Positions 47,014-55,089 of a DNA stretch of 64,000 bases are shown one piece after another; within the stretch, counting starts at the first letter, position 1; each line of letters begins with the position of its first letter. The DNA is taken from contig NZ_CP019431.1 of NCBI RefSeq assembly GCF_009866765.1, forward strand, positions 3,224,001-3,288,000, read 5' to 3'. The notes under the pieces were generated by a model that was not told the origin of the DNA, made no database searches, and saw only the letters and a program-made list of their open reading frames with translations. This DNA is from Pseudomonas sp. S35 (lineage in GTDB: Bacteria; Pseudomonadota; Gammaproteobacteria; Pseudomonadales; Pseudomonadaceae). The position numbers were made by a program, and so were the translations under genes.

Positions 47014-48339
47014 ATGACTAAAAGACAGCTAAAACTGGGTGCCCTGACGATGGGCTGCGGTGGGCCAGGCCGCCACAACCTGTGGCTCGACCCTCAATTG
47101 CCCGCCGACGCCAGCGTCAACATCGACTGGTATATCGACATTGCACGCCAGGCCGAAGCGGCACTGTTCGACCTGATATTCATCGTCGACAGCCAGTTCA
47201 TCACCCCTGGGTCACCTTCCCACTACCTCAACCGCCTGGAACCGCTGACACTGTTATCCGCGCTCGCAGTGAGTACGCGGCACTTAGGCTTGGTCGGTAC
47301 GCTGACCACGTCATACAACTCGCCCTACAACGTGGCGCGGCGCCTGGCCTCACTGGACTTGATCAGCAAAGGCCGTGCGGGATGGAACGTGGTGACCAGC
47401 GGTGATGCCGGCACGGCGGGCAATTACAGCCGTGACGAGCATTACGATTACGACACGCGCTACGCTCGGGCGGCCGAACACGTTGAGGTTGTGCAGGGGT
47501 TGTGGAACTCCTACGAGGAAGGTGCATTCGTGCGTGATCGCGCCACCGGGCAGTTCCTCGATCCGGCCAAACTGCATAGGCTGAACCACAACGGCGAGCA
47601 CTTTTCGGTGGTCGGCCCGCTGAATATCCAGCGCTCGCCTCAAGGCCAGCCCGTGATATTCCAGGCCGGCGACTCACAGCAAGGCCGCGACCTGGGGGCC
47701 GCAACGGCCGACGTGATCTTCACCCATGCCGCCAGCCTTGAGCAGGGCCAGGCGTTCTACCAGGATATAAAGGGTAGGGCGGTGCAACTGGGGCGTGACC
47801 CGGAACAACTGCTGGTCATGCCGGGCGCTGAAATATACGTCGGTGACAGCGATGGCCACGCGCGTGAAATCGAACAGCACTACCATCAGGCCGACCATAG
47901 CTTTGAGCTGGCATTGAAGGAATTCGGGCGTAATTTTGGCTGGCATGATTTCAGCCAGTACGACCTCGACGCACCGTTCCCCCAGGAAAGCCTGGAATTT
48001 GCGCGCAGCAGTTTTTTTACGGCCGCCAAGCGCATCGCCGACCAGGCCAGCGAGAAGGGCTTCACCCTGCGCCAAGCGGTAGAGTTCGGTCGGCAGCTAC
48101 GTCCGGGTGCCTTCGTCGGGTCTGCCGAGACCGTCGCGCAGAAAATGACTGAATGGTTCCAAGCGCGGGCCGTAGACGGGTTCAACATCTATATCGGGCA
48201 CCCGGAGCAATTCAGCCGCTTCACCCAGCAAGTCATACCGTTACTGCAAGCGCGCGGCGTTTACCGCACCGCATATGAGGGCACGACCTTGCGTGAAAGC
48301 CTAGGGTTGGACGCTCCGCGTTTTGCGCGCCACCCTTAG
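47014..48339 (+). CDS. LLM-class flavin-dependent monooxygenase (NtaA/SnaA/DszA type)
   Basis: 441 residues. Blocks GCGGPGRHNLWLDPQLP, NIDWYIDIARQAEAALFDLIFIVDSQ, SKGRAGWNVVTSGD and PVIFQAGDSQQGRDLGA fit the bacterial luciferase-like FMNH2-dependent family that oxidises organosulfur or nitrilotriacetate-type substrates. It is 22 nt downstream of the sulfonate-type binding protein. It needs a flavin reductase partner not seen here. Confidence 0.88.
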   Translation: MTKRQLKLGALTMGCGGPGRHNLWLDPQLPADASVNIDWYIDIARQAEAALFDLIFIVDSQFITPGSPSHYLNRLEPLTLLSALAVSTRHLGLVGTLTTSYNSPYNVARRLASLDLISKGRAGWNVVTSGDAGTAGNYSRDEHYDYDTRYARAAEHVEVVQGLWNSYEEGAFVRDRATGQFLDPAKLHRLNHNGEHFSVVGPLNIQRSPQGQPVIFQAGDSQQGRDLGAATADVIFTHAASLEQGQAFYQDIKGRAVQLGRDPEQLLVMPGAEIYVGDSDGHAREIEQHYHQADHSFELALKEFGRNFGWHDFSQYDLDAPFPQESLEFARSSFFTAAKRIADQASEKGFTLRQAVEFGRQLRPGAFVGSAETVAQKMTEWFQARAVDGFNIYIGHPEQFSRFTQQVIPLLQARGVYRTAYEGTTLRESLGLDAPRFARHP

Positions 48340-48486
48340 CGGGCCAGGTACAGCGCGTCGCCGGTCATTACATCGACATTAATGCACGGCGACTTGCTGC
48401 AAACTTGATACTGCGCCAGGGTTTTGAGGCCTGCTTGCCACAAAGCAGGTTAGAGTATTGGTCCATTTTCCATTGAAACGTAAAGA

Positions 48487-49104
48487 ATGAATCGTGCGCT
48501 GTTTGTTTCTCTGGATGGCCCCAAGGGCGTCGGCAAAACCACACTGTTGGAAGCCGTTACCACAGTGCTGAGGGCCGGCAACAGAAAGGTCATTCGGCTT
48601 TGTGAGAGAAAAAGCGATCCCTACAGGGCAGAAACAATGATCCTTGTTAATAAACTCGCCAGGCATCCCGACAGGGAATTGGAGTTGGCCGTGTGTGAGC
48701 GCTTTGCTGACAGCCGTCATTGGATCTCCCAACACGTGCTGCCCAAACAACCACAGGACAGCATTGTCCTGATGGACCGCTGGTACCCATCGGACGCCGC
48801 GTTTCGCAGGAGCGTCCCGTTCGCAGAAATTCTACAGCTGAACATCGATCGCAACGTGCAAGTGCCAGACCTGCATGTCGGGGTTGTCACCGCGCCGCAT
48901 ATTTCATGGGCAAGGGCCGCGGCCAGGCGACGCGGCTTGAGCAGTACCGTGATCCATGAACTGGACGAGCATGTCGCGTGTACCCAGGCATTCGAGCACG
49001 CGATTACCGATCACGGCTGGACGTTATGCCGCAATGAAGGAACGATCGAAGAGGCGACCATGCAGGTGGTTTGCGAAATCTATGGTGTTCTGGAAAAAGC
49101 CTGA
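48487..49104 (+). CDS. Thymidylate kinase-like P-loop nucleotide kinase
   Basis: 205 residues. P loop GPKGVGKTT, DR motif VLMDRWYPSDAAFRRS, and a C-terminal LID-like stretch with ARRRG. This layout fits dTMP kinases, but sequence outside the motifs is divergent, and a housekeeping tmk is expected elsewhere. Stop is 26 nt before dif. Probably an accessory nucleotide kinase of unknown substrate. Confidence 0.75.
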   Translation: MNRALFVSLDGPKGVGKTTLLEAVTTVLRAGNRKVIRLCERKSDPYRAETMILVNKLARHPDRELELAVCERFADSRHWISQHVLPKQPQDSIVLMDRWYPSDAAFRRSVPFAEILQLNIDRNVQVPDLHVGVVTAPHISWARAAARRRGLSSTVIHELDEHVACTQAFEHAITDHGWTLCRNEGTIEEATMQVVCEIYGVLEKA

Positions 49105-49129
49105 TGACGGCGGACTATTCAAATACGCA

Positions 49130-49157
49130 ATTTAACATAATATACATTATGCGAACC
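49130..49157 (-). other. dif: Chromosomal dif site, used as inovirus integration site
   Basis: 28-nt site: XerD-type arm ATTTAACATAA (49130-49140), centre TATACA (49141-49146), XerC-type arm TTATGCGAACC (49147-49157). By recollection it matches the reverse complement of E. coli dif at 27 of 28 positions. XerC/XerD act here to resolve chromosome dimers. The prophage sequence begins at the XerC arm (identity with the phage copy at 57510 onward starts at 49146). Confidence 0.85.
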
Positions 49158-49187
49158 GTCCTATACGGAGCTGGGGGGCTCTGTCGG

Positions 49188-49700
49188 TCAGATTTGAAGC
49201 CTGGCACTAGCTGGTTGACGGGTCATTTCCTCCAACACCTGATCCAGGTGCGGCGCGAGCTTCAACACATCCAGGTCAATGCCTTGAACCGAGTTGGCTT
49301 CATATGGATATCGAGTGCCAACGAAAAGCTTGGAGCAAGTTGTGATCCATTTTTCCAGTTGAAAGCCTGGAGCCAATCTCTCTGACGTTTCACGCACCTG
49401 GTTGGCCATCTCAATAGGAATGGCGTTGTACAGATCGATCAGGCCATGCCTGTTTCCAGGCAAGCCGGTGACCAAACGCAAATATCCTTCGGGATCATAT
49501 TCAGACCTTGGAAATCTAGGGTCAGCCTCAACAAGAAATGACTTAAGAAGCAGCTCAGACGCGAGCGCGGAATTCATCGCGGCTGGCCAGTAGAGATTGG
49601 AATCACCGTTTGAGGCACATTGTTCGAGAATCTGTGCGGCCCTCAAAAAAGAACGCGCTTCCTCGATAACCCAGGTACTCGGCAAACGCTCATAGTCCAT
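49188..49700 (-). CDS. HEPN-like cargo protein of the inovirus
   Basis: 170 residues, all-helical, no signal peptide. The helix AAMNSALASELLLKSFLVEAD and the later GNRHGLIDLYNAIP resemble the ELLLK and (R..)H.L..LY motifs of HEPN domains, found in RNases and their partners. It sits at the attachment end, after the structural operon terminator, the usual slot for phage cargo such as toxins, immunity or superinfection genes. Function is not established. Confidence 0.6.
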   Translation of the reverse strand: MDYERLPSTWVIEEARSFLRAAQILEQCASNGDSNLYWPAAMNSALASELLLKSFLVEADPRFPRSEYDPEGYLRLVTGLPGNRHGLIDLYNAIPIEMANQVRETSERLAPGFQLEKWITTCSKLFVGTRYPYEANSVQGIDLDVLKLAPHLDQVLEEMTRQPASARLQI

Positions 49701-49798
49701 AATCCATTACCCTTTATAGTGAATATATCGACGGCTAAGGATGAGCTTACCCTAGGTCATTGGGTGAGCTACCCTCCTCCATTTTTAATAACAATTAA

Positions 49799-49836
49799 AT
49801 ATAACTAAACTAAATAGTCATTTAGTTTAGTTATAT
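49799..49836 (-). terminator. A+T-rich hairpin at the end of the phage structural operon
   Basis: Perfect 17-bp inverted repeat (49799-49815, 49820-49836, 4-nt loop) overlapping the secretin stop codon and followed on the minus strand by an A+T-rich tail. It probably ends structural operon transcription. Confidence 0.6.
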
Positions 49837-51080
49837 TGATTGACCAACACAGGTGTCAAAAACAGGACAAGCTCAGTGCTGGTGGATACCGTCGAGTTGC
49901 TGGTGAACAACCATTTGAAGCCAGGAATTTTGCCCAAGAACGGCACGCTTCTAACGACGGTTGTATCCAGATCCGAATAAACACCACCCACGGCAATGGT
50001 CTGGCCGAACGGCGAAAAAACCCGGGACGTCAGCGAGGTTGTGTTGATCGGCGGCACGCCATTCATGGCATTGGAATAGTCAGGCTCATCCTTTGAAAGG
50101 ATTACATCCAGCAGCACGCCCTTATCGTTAACGATCGGAGTCACGTCGAGCGACAAAGCAGCCTGCTTGAAGGATGTCGACGTTGCACCATCGCCGGCCG
50201 ATTGCTGATAAGGAACCTGAGAGCCTTTAACAATTTTGGCTTGATGACGGTCAGAGGTATAAACGCGAGGACTGGAAATCACCCTGCCCTTACCTTCCTG
50301 CTCCATGGCTGAAAGCCTGGCATCGAGCGTCAGAGCGCTTGAGACAATGCCAACAGCCCCGATGGCACCAGAGGCAAAGCCAAGCGGCACAGAGCCTGAA
50401 ACAGTGCCAGCACCGCTGCCTACAGTGCCACCCCATTGAACACCCAGATTCTTGGAATACGAGCGATCCACCTCGACAATACGAGCCTGGATCATCACTT
50501 GCTTCCTGGAGTAATCAACAGCAGCAATCAAGGTTTTGAGCTGCTCTAAACGCGCCTTGCTCATCCTGGCAACGATGACAGAAGAACCGTCTTCAAAATT
50601 TAGAGTCTCTCCAGGATCGAGAGGAAATGCTTTTATTGCGTCGGACGCCAAAATGTTATGCACCTTGAAGATCGAAACATCAAAAGAGTTGACGCCAAAG
50701 GAAGGACTACTTTGAATTTGCTGGTCTTGGGCAGCAACATATGAATTTGTTGAATATGAATCACCTGGGCGTGGATAACCACTAACACGAAGAAACTTAC
50801 CTTCAATGGTATATAAAAGCCCCTTTGCCGAAGTCACATACTCAATGGCTTCATCCCAGGTCACATCCTTCATACGCATAGAAAGTGAACCACGGACATT
50901 TTCGTCCAGCACAAGATTCAAGCCCCTGTAATCGGCAAGAAGCTGTAAAGCGGACGAGACCTGAATAGTTTGAAAATCAAAAGTCAGTTGCTGAGGGACT
51001 GTTTCCGCTTGGGAAAAGGAAACAAAGAAAAACAGAAAGACAGAGACATAGAGGCCGCGAAGAAACTTACAGGTATTCAT
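49827..51080 (-). CDS. Phage secretin (pIV-like)
   Basis: 417 residues. Signal peptide (VFLFFFVSFSQA), N-terminal STN/N0-like domain (FQTIQVSSALQLLADYRGLNLVLDENVRG) and a C-terminal secretin domain (VPYQQS... LDVTPIVNDKGVLLDVILSKDEP ... GQTIAVGGVYSDL). It forms the outer-membrane pore for phage extrusion. Unlike CTXphi, which borrows the host EpsD secretin, this phage brings its own. Confidence 0.9.
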   Translation of the reverse strand: MNTCKFLRGLYVSVFLFFFVSFSQAETVPQQLTFDFQTIQVSSALQLLADYRGLNLVLDENVRGSLSMRMKDVTWDEAIEYVTSAKGLLYTIEGKFLRVSGYPRPGDSYSTNSYVAAQDQQIQSSPSFGVNSFDVSIFKVHNILASDAIKAFPLDPGETLNFEDGSSVIVARMSKARLEQLKTLIAAVDYSRKQVMIQARIVEVDRSYSKNLGVQWGGTVGSGAGTVSGSVPLGFASGAIGAVGIVSSALTLDARLSAMEQEGKGRVISSPRVYTSDRHQAKIVKGSQVPYQQSAGDGATSTSFKQAALSLDVTPIVNDKGVLLDVILSKDEPDYSNAMNGVPPINTTSLTSRVFSPFGQTIAVGGVYSDLDTTVVRSVPFLGKIPGFKWLFTSNSTVSTSTELVLFLTPVLVNQYN

Positions 51081-51107
51081 GGGGTGATTTCCGGCTGATT
51101 GGTCAAT

Positions 51108-51153
51108 TAATTGGGCGCGGTCTTAGCGCTACGCTAAAGACCACCCCCAATTA
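51108..51153 (-). terminator. Hairpin between Zot and secretin genes
   Basis: Compound inverted repeat: outer TAATTGGG/CCCAATTA (51108-51115, 51146-51153) and inner GGTCTTAGCG with CGCTAAAGACC (one bulge). It overlaps the Zot stop and may attenuate secretin expression. Confidence 0.5.
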
Positions 51154-52168
51154 ATCCACCTGTAATTGGATTAGGTTTTTTTAATGACCAATTAGTGATC
51201 TTGAAACCATCAACCAAGCAATAAGCCTCAGTAAAGTCTGGGAAATATCGACAATGAGAAAAAGAAATGTAACGAGTATTTCCATTGTTATCAGCTACCA
51301 GGGCAAGAGCTTCAGATACAGCCTTTGAAGATGGATCAGGCTTTGACGGATGAACAAAGCCAACAAGCCGCCAAGTGGTTGAAATCGGAAGCTCAGCAGG
51401 TGAACTAGGTTGTTTTGGTGTAGAAACAGACACTGAGTGCTTCACACCAGGTTGATCAGTAGTAAAGAACTTTTTGACAAAATAAACACCCAGGACAATG
51501 CAAACAACAAAACAACCCAGTGCCGACCACAAACCAAAAGAACGCAAAATACTTGAACGACCATCTGCCGAAGATTCATCACCCACGGCACCAGAGTTTG
51601 ATTGAGTAGCAGACTTATAGAATGAATAAACAGACTGCTTAAAGGTTCCGGCAGTGGTTCTGATTAACTTTGTTTTTGAAGGTGCATCACCAGTAACAGC
51701 ACCATTGTAAATATCTACCTTGAAAGTCTTCTTTGTGATTTTTCGAATTCGATAGGTGGTCTCAATCAAAAGACGTACCCATGACGAAATTTGAGCAAGG
51801 TCTTGAGTCACAAGAACCACACGCATCGAATTGTTCTTTGCATCAACACGGTGCCTATGTTCAGCAAGCAAGGACTTATCAGTAAGGTTGGCTTGGTTCA
51901 CATTTTTACCTGCGGGCCACCTCCTCCAACATTCGTCGATAATCGCAACAGATCCAGGTGGAATAATCTCGGAAAGGTCATCAAGCTCAAACCAATTATC
52001 AGGCAGTTGAGTAATATTTCCTCCATAAACAGACAACAAATCATCAATGGACAACGGAATATTAGTAACCACATGCCTGTCTTGCTTAAGAGACGGAATT
52101 ACAACGTGCTCAACGACGCCGTAGCTTTTGCCGTGACCTGGTTTACCAACATAAGCATGGATTGCCAT
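51134..52168 (-). CDS. zot: Zot-family assembly ATPase (pI-like)
   Basis: 344 residues. Walker A GKPGHGKS at 8-15, Walker B-like VAIIDECWRRWPAG, then a single membrane span (ALGCFVVCIVLGVYFVKKFF) and a periplasmic tail. pI/Zot powers virion assembly at the inner membrane and contacts the secretin. The upstream gene lies 3 nt away. Confidence 0.93.
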   Translation of the reverse strand: MAIHAYVGKPGHGKSYGVVEHVVIPSLKQDRHVVTNIPLSIDDLLSVYGGNITQLPDNWFELDDLSEIIPPGSVAIIDECWRRWPAGKNVNQANLTDKSLLAEHRHRVDAKNNSMRVVLVTQDLAQISSWVRLLIETTYRIRKITKKTFKVDIYNGAVTGDAPSKTKLIRTTAGTFKQSVYSFYKSATQSNSGAVGDESSADGRSSILRSFGLWSALGCFVVCIVLGVYFVKKFFTTDQPGVKHSVSVSTPKQPSSPAELPISTTWRLVGFVHPSKPDPSSKAVSEALALVADNNGNTRYISFSHCRYFPDFTEAYCLVDGFKITNWSLKKPNPITGGLIGGGL

Positions 52169-52171
52169 AAA

Positions 52172-52462
52172 TCACCCAATAAACGGAATGCGACGAACAA
52201 GGAAGCGCAACAAATAGGCGCTGCTAACAACAGTAATCCCAAAAGGTAACTGCATCAAATTCATGAAATACCAAACAGATGGAGAAATGTTAGTAAACAA
52301 CTCTCCCGAACTTGTAAGTAATCCCATGATGAAACTGGAGCTAATCAACTCTAAAAGTGATTGCCAAAGCCAATCAGCAACTTGAATTATCAGATCAACA
52401 AAAAATTGCAAAATCTCGCGGAGAATCGATAGCAGCCAATCACCGAAAGCAGACATAAACAC
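52172..52462 (-). CDS. DUF2523 minor coat protein (pVI-like)
   Basis: 96 residues with hydrophobic segments (ILQFFVDLIIQVADWLWQSL, and the C-terminal LPFGITVVSSAYLLRFLVRR). Its position between adsorption protein and Zot is that of gene VI in inoviruses; DUF2523 is the usual family there. Confidence 0.85.
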   Translation of the reverse strand: MFMSAFGDWLLSILREILQFFVDLIIQVADWLWQSLLELISSSFIMGLLTSSGELFTNISPSVWYFMNLMQLPFGITVVSSAYLLRFLVRRIPFIG

Positions 52463-52484
52463 CTCAAATTTTTAGCGGCTAAAA

Positions 52485-53522
52485 TTACGCGGACAGGAAA
52501 ATACGCAAGGCAAGGATTGACCAGGCCGCCAGAAATACAGCTGCAAGAATTGAGGAAACCGAATCAAACAATGCGCAATGCGCATCGAAAGTAATCATGG
52601 TTCCAAGGAGCTGAACAGTGGCGGTGGGACAGGCTGCCAGAGAGCCACCAGCAGCCATTTTCTGATTAAATTCAGTAAGAGCCTTACCGAATCCTGACTC
52701 ATTTAAATCGGCTTCCATGCCACGGACAAAGGCATCGTAGTGAACAGCGTTAACCTCACTATCAAGAATTGAGTCCCCCTTTAGTGATCCTGGATTATTG
52801 AAAGAAAGCTCACCGTCAAAACCGGAATCACCATCCCCACCGTTACCACCATCGCCATCGCCGCCGTCATTCCCACCACCAGGATTGGTGCCACCATCGC
52901 CGCCGTCGCCAGGATCAGTACTGGGAGTGAGAGGATCTCCAACGGACGGCGACTTATACCCGGACTCAGCACCGCACGAAGGACTCGCGGTATTAAGACC
53001 CACGAAGTAGTTACAAAAACCAGTGACTGTAGAGCCTGGAGACAGATAGCAGGTGCTACCGGAGGCGGAACTAGCCAGGTAAGAACAAGAGTTGTGACAA
53101 ACATCAGCAGTAACAGAACCAACTGACCACGCGACATAATATTTATCTCCTGATTTTATTGCAGCAGCATCGGGGCCACGAGTCTCGACTGTTTCAGGGC
53201 AAACGGCAGCCTCCTTAACAATATCGACACTATCATTAAAAGGAGACCCATAAAAAGTCCAGGAATAAGCACAGCTTGCATTTGAAGTACCGTTCATGGT
53301 GCAAGAGCCAGCAGTGTACCCAATTTTATTTGGGTTTGTATTAGCCGACTTAACCGCATTTACGAATGCGGTTATAAACGACTCAGGCGTGTCCTGGACA
53401 CTGGCGGCAGAACATTCACTGGAATAAGAGGCCGCATATGAAGAAGTGCACTTCCAGCCAGCAGAAGCGGTCGATGAGAACGCAGCGAGAAGTAAGAAAT
53501 AAATGAGATAAAGATACTTCAT
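52485..53522 (-). CDS. Phage adsorption protein (pIII-like)
   Basis: 345 residues from ATG 53522. Signal peptide (MKYLYLIYFLLLAAFSSTASA), a cysteine-rich N-terminal domain, a long Gly/Asp linker (GDGGDGGTNPGGGNDGGDG... near the middle) and a C-terminal membrane anchor (SILAAVFLAAWSILALRIFL). This mirrors pIII, which binds pilus and TolA. The linker is a run of GGC/GAC-type codons. An upstream in-frame start at 53579 lacks the signal peptide logic. Confidence 0.87.
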   Translation of the reverse strand: MKYLYLIYFLLLAAFSSTASAGWKCTSSYAASYSSECSAASVQDTPESFITAFVNAVKSANTNPNKIGYTAGSCTMNGTSNASCAYSWTFYGSPFNDSVDIVKEAAVCPETVETRGPDAAAIKSGDKYYVAWSVGSVTADVCHNSCSYLASSASGSTCYLSPGSTVTGFCNYFVGLNTASPSCGAESGYKSPSVGDPLTPSTDPGDGGDGGTNPGGGNDGGDGDGGNGGDGDSGFDGELSFNNPGSLKGDSILDSEVNAVHYDAFVRGMEADLNESGFGKALTEFNQKMAAGGSLAACPTATVQLLGTMITFDAHCALFDSVSSILAAVFLAAWSILALRIFLSA

Positions 53523-53597
53523 ATCACCACCCGGAAAAGACGGCAAACGAGCAACCAGATCCAATGCAGAACATGGCAAAATAATAGAGCTGATCCA

Positions 53598-53783
53598 TTA
53601 GGAATATAACCTCAACGCCCAACCAAGACCTGCGTAAAAAAGCCCCGTCATAAGGGCGCCGGATAAAAACGAAAAAACAAATGTTATGGCAATAATTCTC
53701 TTAATCAAAAGTAAAGAAATAACACCTCTAGAAAAACGATTTGGAAATCTATGTAACGCAGTGTGCTTATAGAAACGGCGCAT
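53598..53783 (-). CDS. Small hydrophobic phage protein (pVII/pIX-like)
   Basis: 61 residues with one hydrophobic helix (IIAITFVFSFLSGALMTGLFYAGL) and a basic N-terminus. Located between major coat and adsorption genes, after the coat terminator. Likely a minor tip protein; identity not certain. Confidence 0.6.
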   Translation of the reverse strand: MRRFYKHTALHRFPNRFSRGVISLLLIKRIIAITFVFSFLSGALMTGLFYAGLGWALRLYS

Positions 53784-53805
53784 GATTCAACCCATTATAT
53801 TAAGC

Positions 53806-53831
53806 AAAAAAAAGGACGCCCGAAGACGTCC
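53806..53831 (-). terminator. Rho-independent terminator after the major coat gene
   Basis: On the minus strand: stem GGACGUC, UUCG tetraloop, GGCGUCC, then eight U. It lies just after the major coat gene stop, where filamentous phages have a central terminator that keeps coat message high. Confidence 0.85.
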
Positions 53832-53852
53832 AGGTCGAACAGGGATAAAGCC

Positions 53853-54077
53853 TTAACCGCGCAGGAAGCCCAGAACGATACGAGCGCCTTTGATACCGGC
53901 GTAAACACCAGCAAGAATGCCAGCAACAGCCAGAACACCAACTGAAATGGTGCTGAAGTCGATGGATGAAGTCAGACCGCTGTAATCCCAGGCAACAGGA
54001 TCAGCAGCGAAAACTGAAGAAGCCGAAACAGCGAGAACAACAGCGGAAACAGCTACAGCACTAGATTTTTTGAACAT
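53853..54077 (-). CDS. Major coat protein (pVIII-like)
   Basis: 74-residue preprotein: signal peptide MFKKSSAVAVSAVVLAVSASSVFA, then a short mature chain with an acidic N-terminus, a hydrophobic helix (ISVGVLAVAGILAGVYAGI) and a basic C-terminus (KGARIVLGFLRG) that faces DNA. This is the hallmark of an inovirus major capsid protein. Confidence 0.92.
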   Translation of the reverse strand: MFKKSSAVAVSAVVLAVSASSVFAADPVAWDYSGLTSSIDFSTISVGVLAVAGILAGVYAGIKGARIVLGFLRG

Positions 54078-54086
54078 GGGAAATAC

Positions 54087-54311
54087 TCAGGATTGTTTGA
54101 TGAAATTTAAAAACGCGCGTATTCCCATCGACATAACCATAAAGCTGGCTACTAATGTGAATCCGGCGCCAAAAGCTTGAGCCAAAATAACTGGATCAAG
54201 TTGTGAAGGATCAAAAGGGACAGTGTAAGGAACAGAAACCCAATCGATCGAGCACGAAGGAACACCGCCCTGAATGATTAAATCACCGGGGCAATGCAAT
54301 AAACCGGACAT
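54087..54311 (-). CDS. Small minor coat protein, one span
   Basis: 74 residues. Two cysteines (LLHCPGD, VPSCSID) and a C-terminal membrane helix (GAGFTLVASFMVMSMGIRAFL). It starts at the stop of the ssDNA-binding gene and ends 9 nt before the major coat. Typical of Pf-type inovirus minor coat genes; its exact role is unknown. Confidence 0.7.
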   Translation of the reverse strand: MSGLLHCPGDLIIQGGVPSCSIDWVSVPYTVPFDPSQLDPVILAQAFGAGFTLVASFMVMSMGIRAFLNFIKQS

Positions 54312-54607
54312 TACGTAGACTTCTGCGGTGTCGAAGAACCAGGAGCACCGGAACTAATACGACGACCTTGACGAGGATCGACTTCAAAAATCAGACGATC
54401 ATCGCGAACTTGCGCGTTCACATCACATTCATACTTTCCAGGCTGAGGAACCTGCTGGGGAGTCTCAGCGTAAAAAGTGCATTTCTGCGGGTATGGAATA
54501 TTTGGCAAGTGAGCATATGCTTCAAACATGCAATATGGTTTTCCCGACTTGGCAGCAGTACCACTGCGGTGATTGCCGGTTACTTCAACTACGATAACAT
54601 TAGACAT
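54311..54607 (-). CDS. Phage single-stranded DNA-binding protein (pV-like)
   Basis: 98 residues, OB-like beta pattern (VIVVEVTGNHRSGTAAKSGKPY ... KYECDVNAQVRDDRLIFEVDP). Position after replication genes and before coat genes fits gene V, which coats new ssDNA and hands it to assembly. It overlaps the next gene by 1 nt. Confidence 0.8.
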   Translation of the reverse strand: MSNVIVVEVTGNHRSGTAAKSGKPYCMFEAYAHLPNIPYPQKCTFYAETPQQVPQPGKYECDVNAQVRDDRLIFEVDPRQGRRISSGAPGSSTPQKST

Positions 54608-54616
54608 GTAATGCCC

Positions 54617-54877
54617 TTATCTCAGTGTTGGAAAGCCTGGAACAGTGCCGGGCTTACGGTATGCCCAACTGGGCGCAATAGCCTCAGGGTTACGCCTGAA
54701 GGTTTTGAATTTTCGTGAAGAGCGCTGACGTTCTACTTCTTGCTGAGCCAATGCAGATAGAAACAAGCGCATAAGACTATTAATCCCAGCACGTTCATCA
54801 CATTGAGGGTTGTTGAGAGCATTAAGAAACTCCATTTCTACTGCAAAGCGTAGATTTTGATAAGCAACCCTATCCAT
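54617..54877 (-). CDS. Phage hypothetical protein, 86 residues
   Basis: Helical N-terminus (DRVAYQNLRFAVEMEFLNALNN), basic C-terminal half (RQRSSRKFKTFRRNPEA). Coupled with neighbours (1-nt overlap upstream, 9 nt gap downstream). Not recognised; possibly nucleic-acid binding. Confidence 0.65.
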   Translation of the reverse strand: MDRVAYQNLRFAVEMEFLNALNNPQCDERAGINSLMRLFLSALAQQEVERQRSSRKFKTFRRNPEAIAPSWAYRKPGTVPGFPTLR

Positions 54878-55089
54878 CAGAAATTCACCCAGTCGGCAAT
54901 GCAGAGTGTTCCTTTTTCTTCGTAATCAAAAAACCACCGCTCTTTTAGAGCTTCTACAGCCTTGATCGCTTCTTCAACCTGCTGAGCAAGAATAGGATTG
55001 ATAAAAGAGCTGCGCACATGCTGCTGTTCAGCTAGACGACGACGCTGGCCAGCAGTAAGTACGGTGGCATCAAACTTAACTGTTTTCAT
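54877..55089 (-). CDS. Phage hypothetical protein, 70 residues
   Basis: A basic N-terminus with TAGQRRRLAEQQ and a helical middle (ILAQQVEEAIKAVEALKERWFFDYEEKG). Overlaps the Rep gene stop by 4 nt (ATGA). Not recognised; may assist replication. Confidence 0.65.
   Translation of the reverse strand: MKTVKFDATVLTAGQRRRLAEQQHVRSSFINPILAQQVEEAIKAVEALKERWFFDYEEKGTLCIADWVNF

Noticed and set aside
49144..49385. Plus-strand ORF at the phage start (also at 57513)
   Set aside because: It starts in the XerC arm and is antisense to the HEPN-like gene, without a ribosome binding site.
52798..53010. Pro/Ser-rich plus-strand ORF in the phage
   Set aside because: Antisense of the Gly/Asp linker of the adsorption protein, which explains the repetitive composition.
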